Shown piece by piece: positions 37,999 through 46,104 of a stretch of DNA of 64,000 nt. The position numbers and the translations under genes were made by a program. This DNA is from Elizabethkingia miricola (GTDB lineage Bacteria > Bacteroidota > Bacteroidia > Flavobacteriales > Weeksellaceae): the NCBI RefSeq assembly GCF_001675285.1, contig NZ_LSGQ01000027.1, forward strand, positions 62,001 through 126,000. Reading direction: 5' to 3'. The notes below the pieces were generated by a model. It ran no database searches. It had not been told where the DNA came from and saw nothing but the letters and a program-made list of their open reading frames with translations. Within the stretch, counting starts at the first letter, position 1, and each line of letters starts with the position of its first letter.

Positions 37999-38559
37999 AT
38001 GTTTAAAAAATTAAATTTCACTAAATCTATAATCAACAATCAATATCTGATTATAAGTTCGGGGGTAATTTTCATTATAACAGGTATCAGCTATTTTACA
38101 GTTTCAAACATACATGTTTGTTTATTTTTGACAGGCTTATCCTTTATGATTTCGAGTTTACTTAATATTATCTTTTTCTTCAAAAACCGATATACAATAG
38201 AAGGTTGGGGATTTTATCTGGTTTTCTTAATGATTGTTTTAAACGGAGGACTATATTTCTTACTTAACACAGAAGCTGGCATTACATTAGGAATAGGAAT
38301 AATTTGCTTGTTTAATCTTTTTATCTTTTTAGGCTTTATGATAGACTTAAAGAAATATGCATTCTCGAACAGTAACCTCCTTATCACGGTCAATATTATT
38401 ATCATCATTTTTTCAATTATTCTTCTAATAAAATCTCCTTCAACTCTTTCAACTGCAATTAATATAATCCTGGTGGGAAGCAATTTTATATTTCTAGATT
38501 TCGAACTAAAAAAGTTAAAAAAAAGATATGCTTACATAAAGCAGCTTACAAAAATTTAA
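37999..38559 (+). CDS. multi-pass membrane protein, unknown
   Basis: 186 aa from the ATG at 37,999; a longer frame from 37,930 runs through the GC-rich hairpin and is not favoured. At least five hydrophobic segments (YLIISSGVIFIITGISYF, VCLFLTGLSFMISSLLNIIFFF, FYLVFLMIVLNGGLYFLL, ITLGIGIICLFNLFIFLGFM, ITVNIIIIIFSIILLI). The pattern of short paired helices recalls HdeD/DUF308 family membrane proteins, but this is only a resemblance. A secreted-protein gene follows 18 bp later. Confidence 0.65.
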   Translation: MFKKLNFTKSIINNQYLIISSGVIFIITGISYFTVSNIHVCLFLTGLSFMISSLLNIIFFFKNRYTIEGWGFYLVFLMIVLNGGLYFLLNTEAGITLGIGIICLFNLFIFLGFMIDLKKYAFSNSNLLITVNIIIIIFSIILLIKSPSTLSTAINIILVGSNFIFLDFELKKLKKRYAYIKQLTKI

Positions 38560-38577
38560 AAACAACAAATTAAAACT

Positions 38578-39123
38578 ATGAAAAAAAACATCTTAAAATT
38601 AACCCTTTTGGGTGGAGCAATGATTTGTTTTGGGCAGAGTATAACCGGAAAATATTCAGAATCTGCTATCATAGCTCCTGATAAAATCAGGAATATCATG
38701 CAGAATAATGTTGTCATCACCACAGACAAAAATTCATCTAAAAAAATATGGATTAACAACCTAATCGGCAATACAACATTCTATGCGATAAGAAATACAG
38801 TAAACGATGAGAAAGAAATCTATAATATTCCACCTCAGAATATTGGCAACTATATTGTAAACATAGGATGTATTGTTTTTGATAAAGAAGAGAAGCAGAT
38901 TTCTATTGTACTTAATAACAAGAGTAATTGCGCTGGAATATCCCAATCTGATTATGGAAATGTTTCATTGGGAAAGAAAGAAATCAAAACTGGTAGTACT
39001 AAAATAGGTTCCAATGATAAAATTTCTACAAGAACCGGAAATATCCAAATAAATAAAAAGGGAATAAATATAAATACGAAGGAAGCTCTTTCCGGTGTGC
39101 AGTATGTTGGCACTAAAATATAA
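38578..39123 (+). CDS. secreted protein, unknown
   Basis: 181 aa with a Sec signal peptide (KLTLLGGAMICFGQS). The mature part seems beta-rich (IWINNLIGNTTFYAI, YNIPPQNIGNYIVNIGCIVF) with a Lys/Asn-rich C-terminal part. No family recognised. It follows the membrane protein gene by 18 bp and precedes a terminator, so the two form a small operon. Confidence 0.65.
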   Translation: MKKNILKLTLLGGAMICFGQSITGKYSESAIIAPDKIRNIMQNNVVITTDKNSSKKIWINNLIGNTTFYAIRNTVNDEKEIYNIPPQNIGNYIVNIGCIVFDKEEKQISIVLNNKSNCAGISQSDYGNVSLGKKEIKTGSTKIGSNDKISTRTGNIQINKKGININTKEALSGVQYVGTKI

Positions 39124-39158
39124 GAAGAACACAAATTGTGATGTTAAATTACAATGAT

Positions 39159-39185
39159 AAAAAGACCGCTTTTTAGTGGTCTTTT
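39159..39185. terminator. terminator after the secreted-protein gene
   Basis: AAAAGACCGCT-TTTT-AGTGGTCTTTT, a stem with one G-T pair and T run; works in both directions and serves the converging genes at 38,578 and 39,295. Confidence 0.85.
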
Positions 39186-39294
39186 ATTCTATTTTTATCA
39201 TTAAGAATCGCAAAATAGTTCATTACATGATTAAATGGACCACCACATCGTAGCACTTTATATATAAACAGATTAATCATCACAAATTTTATTT

Positions 39295-40164
39295 CTATTC
39301 AAACATCATTGAAATTTGATTATTGTTTGAACTTTTAATATAAATCTTACCCAAATCAATAGCTACCCTTCCCTTATCTTTCCTTAGAAATCTAAGCTCC
39401 TTAATCATACTATATCTCCTTTCTGCTAGCCTCAATTCAATTGTGACTGAATCTAATTTATAGATTACCAATTCTGGTTTCTGCTTTTTAATTTTAATAT
39501 TTAGCGCTTTAAATTCTTTAATCATTTTATAAAAATCATTAGCATTTGCATTAATCACAATACCCGATAAATCGATAATCTTTTTATTTTGATCAAATAC
39601 CTTTTTTAAAAAATCCTCTCTCTTAAAGTCAGAATAATTAATATTGAATAAATAATTTAAGAAAGCAGGATTGTATATGGCATACCAAGTTGCAATACTC
39701 CCCTTCAAATCGATATAGAAAAAGGTATACCATAATATTTCTTTACTTCCAAATGACCAGTTAGCTTCACTTTTATGAAATTTTAAATCTTTAAATTTCT
39801 GAATACTTTTTTGTACAGAATCCAGAGTGGTATTATAAGTATCCCATGAAAATCCGATTCCTACAGATCCAATTTTTTCTTTGAATCTATTCTCAGGTCC
39901 CATAATTTCTAAATATGTAGATCTGAACCTCATATAAATAGTCGTTGCAGAATTATCTACCGGAAGAAAATTCGGAAGTCCTTTGTCCTGGTTTGCCAAA
40001 GTATTTAACTCATTACTCTGTTTTAAGGCATTAAATGTAGTAGAATCAACAACCACATATATATGGTTTACTTTAAGATCTTTTAAATCAGAATTACCTC
40101 CTGATTTCTGGCCAGAAAGAGCCATACTTACAAAAAGGATTAAAAGTGAAAATATTTTATTCAT
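39295..40164 (-). CDS. secreted DUF5829-like protein
   Basis: 289 aa with signal peptide (LLILFVSMALSGQ). The pattern LKVNHIYVVVDSTTFNALKQ, then ATTIYMRFRSTYLEIMGPEN (about 94-112) and the W-F-rich middle (FFYIDLKGSIATWYAIYNPAFL) resembles DUF5829 proteins, which look like vicinal-oxygen-chelate (glyoxalase-like) folds with His and Glu metal sites. Here H34 and E104-type residues could be such ligands, by inference. Divergent from the lanthipeptide operon, with the operator region between. Confidence 0.6.
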   Translation of the reverse strand: MNKIFSLLILFVSMALSGQKSGGNSDLKDLKVNHIYVVVDSTTFNALKQSNELNTLANQDKGLPNFLPVDNSATTIYMRFRSTYLEIMGPENRFKEKIGSVGIGFSWDTYNTTLDSVQKSIQKFKDLKFHKSEANWSFGSKEILWYTFFYIDLKGSIATWYAIYNPAFLNYLFNINYSDFKREDFLKKVFDQNKKIIDLSGIVINANANDFYKMIKEFKALNIKIKKQKPELVIYKLDSVTIELRLAERRYSMIKELRFLRKDKGRVAIDLGKIYIKSSNNNQISMMFE

Positions 40165-40208
40165 CTGTCCAGGTGTTTAGTACCCTCAAAACTAATCAAT
40201 TTTAATTA

Positions 40209-40228
40209 ACGCAATAAAGTTTCATTAA
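40209..40228 (+). promoter_or_regulatory. lanthipeptide regulon operator site (upstream copy)
   Basis: ACGCAATAAAGTTTCATTAA, a variant of the palindrome found in front of all lanthipeptide operons. It lies 62 bp upstream of the site that overlaps the biosynthetic promoter. Confidence 0.55.
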
Positions 40229-40270
40229 TTATTAAAAAGAAAACTCTGAGAAATCAATATTTTCTCTATA

Positions 40271-40301
40271 TTGCAACTATATTGCATTAATGTACTTTTT
40301 G
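40271..40301 (+). promoter_or_regulatory. biosynthetic operon promoter with overlapping operator
   Basis: The palindromic site TTGCAACTATATTGCATTAA (40,271-40,290) begins with the -33 TTG; 19 bp on is TACTTTTTG (40,293-40,301), close to TAnnTTTG. A protein bound here would cover the -33 box. The ATG of the exporter gene is at 40,371. Confidence 0.65.
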
Positions 40302-40370
40302 ATTCTTCCTTTAGAATATAAACTATCGTTTCTAAAATATATTAATCAGCAAATAATTGCAGATACACCA

Positions 40371-42593
40371 ATGAAAATTAAAATATTAAAAAGAATTAAG
40401 CATTTTTTTGAAAGAGAGCATTATCCGTTTTTCCGGCAACTGGATACAATGGACTGTGGCCCGACATGCCTCAAAATGATCACCAATTATTATGGAAAAG
40501 AATTATCTCTAAATCACTTACGAGAGTTGTGTGATGTCCGCAGCCAGGGGACTTCTGTGACCGGATTAAAATATGCCGCAGAAAAGCTTGGATTTAACAC
40601 ATTTCCTGCAGAAATAAGCCAGGACGTATTGCTAGAAAAAGCTCCAATGCCTTGTATACTCCATTGGGATCATAATCATTTTGTTGTTCTATGGCATCTT
40701 ACCGAAACTCATGCCTATGTTGGAAATCCGGCACTTGGAAAAAACATGCGTTATGCTCTCAGCGATTTTATGGAGCATTGGAGATTACCCGGACAAGGTG
40801 ATAAAGGAATCGCCTTTTTTTTAGAAACGACAGAAGTATTTGATCAGGTAGAAAATTCCCCAGAGCCACCAGTACGTCTGTTTTCTTTACTGAAGCGAAT
40901 AGATAATCATTATAAAAATATTTCTTTTATTATATTAACGCTTTTGGCTGCTACTCTCTTAACATTAGCAATCCCATTACTGACCCAGGCTGTTGTAGAT
41001 AAAGCTATTACCAGAAAAGATATCGGAATATTATCGTTGATCTGCATTGGTCAGATTCTACTATTCACAGGAAGAATTTTTACAGATTTTTTGCGCAGCA
41101 GATTACTTTTTAAGGTAGGGATGACTATTAGCATAAAACTGATATACGAATTTGTAGATAAGCTGATGCAGCTTAAACTTTCTTTCTTCGAATACAGAAA
41201 CAGCGGAGACAATCTCCAAAGAATTTATGATAATCAACGAATAGAAGAGTTTCTTACAAAACACTGTGTCAGTGCAGGGCTTTCCATTATAATTCTTGTT
41301 GTTAACGGCGGACTGTTATGTTACTACAATTGGAAGCTTTTCTTATTGTTCTTATGTGCCAGTATTATTAGTGTATTATGGACTAATCTTTTTGAAGAAA
41401 AAAGAAGACGCCTGGATCAGCGTACATTCAGTTTGCTGGCCAACACACAGCGCCACCAGATAGAAACCTTTGAAGCGATGACAGAAATAAAACTGACAGG
41501 AGCGGAAATGGAAAAAAATCAGATTTGGAAAACCATGCAGGAGGAAGCCTATGCCGTCAGGATGGAAAGTCTAAAGTTAGACCAACGGATACAGGGGGTT
41601 GCTCTTTTTATTAATGAAACAGCCGGAGTATCAACAACATTTTTAACAGCTTCTTTGGTCATTAGCGGAAGTCTATCCCTTGGGGCAATGCTTGCCATTA
41701 CATATATGTATGGAGCATTAAACGGTACAGTCAACCAGTTATCAGATTTTATACGTTCTATGCAGACCGCAAAATTCAGTTTGCAACGTATTTCAGAGGT
41801 CGAATATGAGCCAACAGAAGATGCTCATTCAAGCTTGACTATGTTTGAAGGGAATCCCGGTTCAATAGAATTGCATAATGTCCATTTCCGTTATGGCAAA
41901 CTATCTCCTGAAGTATTGCAGAATATAAATCTGACCATTCCAGCAGGAAAGGTGACTGCTATTGTCGGAATGAGCGGGAGTGGAAAAACAACACTTCTGA
42001 AACTCCTGCTCAAGTTTTTCCCGGTCACACAGGGGACAATCACTTTCTGTGGACAAGATCTTGAAATGATTACTGCAAAAAGTTTACGCAGAAATTGTGG
42101 AGCTGTAATGCAAGACTCGTTCATTTTTACAGATACAATAGCTGGTAATATTTGGATCGGAAGTCCCGAAAAAGACCTAAATAGAGTAAAAAATGCTTGT
42201 GAAATGGTCAATATGAAGGACTATATAGAAAGCCTTCCCCTCTCTTATGAAACTCTAATCGGCACAGACGGAACCGGACTTAGTGAAGGACAGAAACAGC
42301 GTCTGCTTATAGCACGCCTTATCTATAGGCAACCTGACTATATTTTTCTGGATGAAGCCACCAACTCTCTGGATGCTAATAATGAAAAATTAATTGTTGA
42401 AAATCTGAATAGCTTCTTTATGGGCAGGACAGTTGTCATTGTGGCTCATAGGCTAAGCACCGTAGTCCACGCAGATAATATCATTGTTATGGATAAAGGA
42501 AGCATTGTTGAACAAGGAACCCATGAAGCTTTAACAAAGTCAAGAGGAGCCTATTTTAATTTAGTTAAAAATCAATTAGAACTAGGAAAATAA
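40371..42593 (+). CDS. peptidase C39 / ABC exporter for the lanthipeptide (LanT type)
   Basis: 740 aa from the ATG at 40,371; the longer frame from 40,290 overlaps the promoter. N-terminal C39 peptidase: Cys29 in QLDTMDCGPTCLKM, His103 in WDHNHFVVLW, and Asn119 in GNPALGK where Asp is usual. Then six membrane helices (about 190-430). C-terminal ABC: Walker A GMSGSGKTTLLKLL (about 555), signature LSEGQKQRLLIARL, Walker B PDYIFLDEATNSLD, switch His VAHRLSTV. It should cut the leader after Gly-Gly (KLQGG in the precursor) and export the core. It is the first gene of the biosynthetic operon, 6 bp before lanB. Confidence 0.92.
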   Translation: MKIKILKRIKHFFEREHYPFFRQLDTMDCGPTCLKMITNYYGKELSLNHLRELCDVRSQGTSVTGLKYAAEKLGFNTFPAEISQDVLLEKAPMPCILHWDHNHFVVLWHLTETHAYVGNPALGKNMRYALSDFMEHWRLPGQGDKGIAFFLETTEVFDQVENSPEPPVRLFSLLKRIDNHYKNISFIILTLLAATLLTLAIPLLTQAVVDKAITRKDIGILSLICIGQILLFTGRIFTDFLRSRLLFKVGMTISIKLIYEFVDKLMQLKLSFFEYRNSGDNLQRIYDNQRIEEFLTKHCVSAGLSIIILVVNGGLLCYYNWKLFLLFLCASIISVLWTNLFEEKRRRLDQRTFSLLANTQRHQIETFEAMTEIKLTGAEMEKNQIWKTMQEEAYAVRMESLKLDQRIQGVALFINETAGVSTTFLTASLVISGSLSLGAMLAITYMYGALNGTVNQLSDFIRSMQTAKFSLQRISEVEYEPTEDAHSSLTMFEGNPGSIELHNVHFRYGKLSPEVLQNINLTIPAGKVTAIVGMSGSGKTTLLKLLLKFFPVTQGTITFCGQDLEMITAKSLRRNCGAVMQDSFIFTDTIAGNIWIGSPEKDLNRVKNACEMVNMKDYIESLPLSYETLIGTDGTGLSEGQKQRLLIARLIYRQPDYIFLDEATNSLDANNEKLIVENLNSFFMGRTVVIVAHRLSTVVHADNIIVMDKGSIVEQGTHEALTKSRGAYFNLVKNQLELGK

Positions 42594-42599
42594 TAAAAA

Positions 42600-45251
42600 A
42601 TGAGCTTGAATATTTTACCTTATATTTTCACACGATTCGCTGCATTGCCCGTAACAAGACTGAATACACTCATTATTCCTGATACTCACCATCAGCTGAA
42701 TACCTGGCAAAAGATTACTGACTTCCATAAAATATGTAATGAAAATTTATGCAGCCAATTATATACCCTTATTGAAAAAAGTTCTGATAACCTGGAACAG
42801 AAACGGCTGTTAAACTTAAAGCGCTCTGTTTACAACAACCGCCAAAATGCTTTGACAATGGTTCAAAAAATACAACCGGAAACATTTGAACTTTTTAAAG
42901 AATATTGGCAAGAGTGGCAAAATGCAAACGTTGTCTATAAAGAGTTTTTACAGCTATGGGAAGCAGAATTTCAGAATTACCAATCATCACACAGAAAGGA
43001 AATTAAAAAACTCATTGGAGAATATCCTTTCCGGAATGGTATTTTACTTTCCAGCAAAGATCTATATGACCAACTAGATGATTTCGCTGAGACACTCCCC
43101 TCTGTCAATAAAGATAGCGAACGTATTGAGTTCAGTGTTCTCCGTTATCTTACCCGAATGGTCTATAAAACTTCTCCTTTCAGTACATTCACTTATTTAG
43201 GCCTTACAAAAACAGTAGCCAGTAATAATACCCATTCAGTTTCAGCTGATCTTAATTGCAAAATCAGGCTAAACAATAAATTACTGAAAAGAGTCAAAAA
43301 ATTGATGGAACAACATCCCGCCCTGCGGGGACTGTTATTTGTAAATACCAATAGCAGCATAACAGAAATTAATGGTCGTTTTACTTTCCTGATGAACAGT
43401 GCAAATATTGAAGTTTTTCAGGAAATACAAGCCAGTGGTATCAATCAGTATATCAAAGAACTGATTAGCAGTTCAGAAGAAAGCATAACATTATCTGCTT
43501 TGGCGGAATTTCTTTCATCACAAATTGATGCTGCACTTCCTGAATTACAAGATTACTTACTAAGACTTGTTGATGTCGGTTTTTTAGAACTGACTCTGGA
43601 ATGTTCTGAAATCTATCCTGACTGGGATAGCCATCTTTTTACATTTCTTCATAAACATAAAGAAACAAACCCTCCTGCAAACCAACTCTATCAACTTATT
43701 CTCATTTTGCATGAAGCAAAAAAAGAATTTGGTACAGCTGAAATACCTCAACGTGAAATCCTTCTCCAAAAGACCTCCGAAATTTTTGATCATATTATTT
43801 CTGATCTCGAAAATCAGGCGGGTATTGTTAAACTACCCAAAAAGGAAATGCAAACTGTATTGGACGAAATTCTTCACCGATATAAAAATGGAGAGGGCTT
43901 TGAAAAACTTCCGTATCTGCCTGTTGATTATCGCCAGGAAGGCTTTATTTATGAAGATGTTTATACATCTGTATCTCATATAATTGACGAAAATTTGATT
44001 CAGGAATGTGGACAGTTACTGTCTGACCTTGCTAACCGATTATCGGCTTTTGATGTCAGAGGTCATGAAAAAAATAACGTTACCAATTTCTTCAGGTCCA
44101 GATATCAGCCAAATCAACAGATACCTCTTGTCACATTTTATCATGAATATTACCGTCAAAAAAATGAATTTGAAACCCAATATGATATAACTCAAAAAGA
44201 AACTGAGAATTCATGGTCTGATATTTTTTGGAAAGCCCTTCATTATGAACCTCAAAATCCGGATGAAATAAAAATTTGTCAAAAGAATCTTAATGTCCTT
44301 CCCTTATCAAAAAATAAGACCTTAGCAGGATCTGCGTTTTTACAGTTTTTTGATGATCCATCAGGAGGAAAAACAAAAGCTGTTGTCAATGGTTTGATGC
44401 AGGGAATGGGCAAGATGAGCGGGCGGTTTCTGCATCTATTCGATGATGAAGTATCAGAAATACACAGAGATTACAACAACCGGCTATTCCCAGATCAAAT
44501 ACTCATAGAACTTAATGATGATTCCAGTTTTAACGCCAATATTCATCCTCCATTGCTGGATCATGAAGTAAAAATGCCATCATCCAACACACAAATGAAA
44601 AAAACACAACAGATTCCATTAGATCAAATAGCTGTTGTATACGACTCAGATAAGGATTTATTATGTCTGATAGAGACGGTTTCAAAGAAAGAGATTTACG
44701 CATTTGATCTGTGTCTGGAAACCATAACAAACAGATCTAATCTTTATCAGCTTATGTCATTGTTCAATCCATGTGTCTATGCTAGTTATTATCCGTTAAT
44801 CCAGGCTGTCGATAGAAATTTTTCTAAACAGTTTACCAATGAGGATATTCAGATTTTTCCAAGAATTGTTTTTGAAGACCAGCTTATCCTCCGGCGCAAA
44901 GGGTGGCTACTAAATTTAGCTGCTATTCCTGTACAGGGAAATGATGAAAGTGATAGTATTTATTTTCTGCGTTTTCATCAATGGCTTTTAGAAAACATAT
45001 TGCCTTCTTCCCTCTTCCTTTATTTGCAATCATCTTACATCCCTGAAGACGATTCATCCGAGAAAAATACAGGATACAGGGACGATTACAAGCCTCAATT
45101 TATAGATTTCGAACAACCGCTCCTTTTTAATCTTTTCAAAAAGCTTCTGAACAGAGCCTCTTCTTATATTTATGTGGAAGAATCCCTGCCTACAGTCGAC
45201 AATTCCCGCGAAAGAGTTTCTGAACATTTGATCCAATGGTATAATTTTTAA
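42600..45251 (+). CDS. lanthipeptide dehydratase, glutamylation part (split LanB, N-terminal type)
   Basis: 883 aa, matching the lantibiotic dehydratase N-terminal domain, which transfers Glu from Glu-tRNA to precursor Ser/Thr. Family-like segments: DSERIEFSVLRYLTRMVYKTSPFSTFTYLG (about 175-204), NVTNFFRSRYQPNQQIPLVTFYHEYYR (about 490-515) and IPVQGNDESDSIYFLRFHQWLL near the C-terminus. Elimination chemistry is supplied by the separate next gene. Split LanBs are known in pinensin-type systems. The gene starts 6 bp after the exporter and 4 bp before the elimination gene. Confidence 0.88.
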   Translation: MSLNILPYIFTRFAALPVTRLNTLIIPDTHHQLNTWQKITDFHKICNENLCSQLYTLIEKSSDNLEQKRLLNLKRSVYNNRQNALTMVQKIQPETFELFKEYWQEWQNANVVYKEFLQLWEAEFQNYQSSHRKEIKKLIGEYPFRNGILLSSKDLYDQLDDFAETLPSVNKDSERIEFSVLRYLTRMVYKTSPFSTFTYLGLTKTVASNNTHSVSADLNCKIRLNNKLLKRVKKLMEQHPALRGLLFVNTNSSITEINGRFTFLMNSANIEVFQEIQASGINQYIKELISSSEESITLSALAEFLSSQIDAALPELQDYLLRLVDVGFLELTLECSEIYPDWDSHLFTFLHKHKETNPPANQLYQLILILHEAKKEFGTAEIPQREILLQKTSEIFDHIISDLENQAGIVKLPKKEMQTVLDEILHRYKNGEGFEKLPYLPVDYRQEGFIYEDVYTSVSHIIDENLIQECGQLLSDLANRLSAFDVRGHEKNNVTNFFRSRYQPNQQIPLVTFYHEYYRQKNEFETQYDITQKETENSWSDIFWKALHYEPQNPDEIKICQKNLNVLPLSKNKTLAGSAFLQFFDDPSGGKTKAVVNGLMQGMGKMSGRFLHLFDDEVSEIHRDYNNRLFPDQILIELNDDSSFNANIHPPLLDHEVKMPSSNTQMKKTQQIPLDQIAVVYDSDKDLLCLIETVSKKEIYAFDLCLETITNRSNLYQLMSLFNPCVYASYYPLIQAVDRNFSKQFTNEDIQIFPRIVFEDQLILRRKGWLLNLAAIPVQGNDESDSIYFLRFHQWLLENILPSSLFLYLQSSYIPEDDSSEKNTGYRDDYKPQFIDFEQPLLFNLFKKLLNRASSYIYVEESLPTVDNSRERVSEHLIQWYNF

Positions 45252-45255
45252 GCCG

Positions 45256-46104
45256 ATGAAAAAAAACTGGGAAACTTACTATCTGTATTATGAAGATCAT
45301 GCAGACCGGGTATTAAAAGAAATTGTACATCCTGTTATTGAAGATATACAATACAAATTGAAGAAAACGGTAAAGTTTTTTTTTATTCGCTATTTCGAAA
45401 ATGGTTATCATATTCGTTTAAGAGTTCTTTTATTTCCCGAAGAATCTCCATTGTTTCGTTCTATACTTACTTATTATATATCAGATTCCGATATAAAAAT
45501 TATTTTGAAAGAAGCCCAGTATATTCCGGAAACAGAAAGATATGGTAATTCAGACACTATTGTTTATGCAGAAAATCAATTTTATGCATCATCACGCTTT
45601 GTTCTTAATCAACTGACAGAAAGTGTTCCTATAAAAGTATCTGAAAGATATTCCATTGCATTGAATACCCATCTGGCATTTTTAAAAGGATTGGGATTGT
45701 CCTCTGAATACTGTCTGCAATTATGCGACAAATTTGTAGAAAGCTGGCTTCCGATACCTGCTTCATTTGATGCTAATGAACAGGAACAATACAAAAAGAG
45801 TCTTTTGGCTGCTTTTCAGCAGCAATTTGATCTTTATAAAGATTCCTTATATAGCAACGCAGTGAGCTTCTGGAATTTACCTGACACTTCGAGAGATTCC
45901 TTTACACTAGAGTTTATTAAAATCAACAGAGAAATAAATAAAAAATATACTGACTCCCATTTACCTGCTGAAGCTATAGATGAAGCATTGCTGAGTTTTA
46001 TTCATATGACTAATAACCGCATTGGAATTATAAACTCTGAAGAATCTTACCTGCTTTTTTTAGTCAGACAAACCATCACCCTAATCAAGGATTATGACCA
46101 CTAA
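45256..46104 (+). CDS. lanthipeptide dehydratase, elimination part (SpaB C-terminal domain)
   Basis: 282 aa, the thiopeptide-type SpaB_C family: ETYYLYYEDHADRVLKEIVHPVIEDI near the N-terminus, KFFFIRYFENGYHIRLRVLL (about 38-57) and a YGNSDTIVYAENQFYASS segment (about 95). It removes Glu from glutamylated Ser/Thr to give dehydro residues. It is partner to the 883-aa protein; together they replace one full-length LanB. Its last 11 bp overlap the LanC-like gene. Confidence 0.88.
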   Translation: MKKNWETYYLYYEDHADRVLKEIVHPVIEDIQYKLKKTVKFFFIRYFENGYHIRLRVLLFPEESPLFRSILTYYISDSDIKIILKEAQYIPETERYGNSDTIVYAENQFYASSRFVLNQLTESVPIKVSERYSIALNTHLAFLKGLGLSSEYCLQLCDKFVESWLPIPASFDANEQEQYKKSLLAAFQQQFDLYKDSLYSNAVSFWNLPDTSRDSFTLEFIKINREINKKYTDSHLPAEAIDEALLSFIHMTNNRIGIINSEESYLLFLVRQTITLIKDYDH

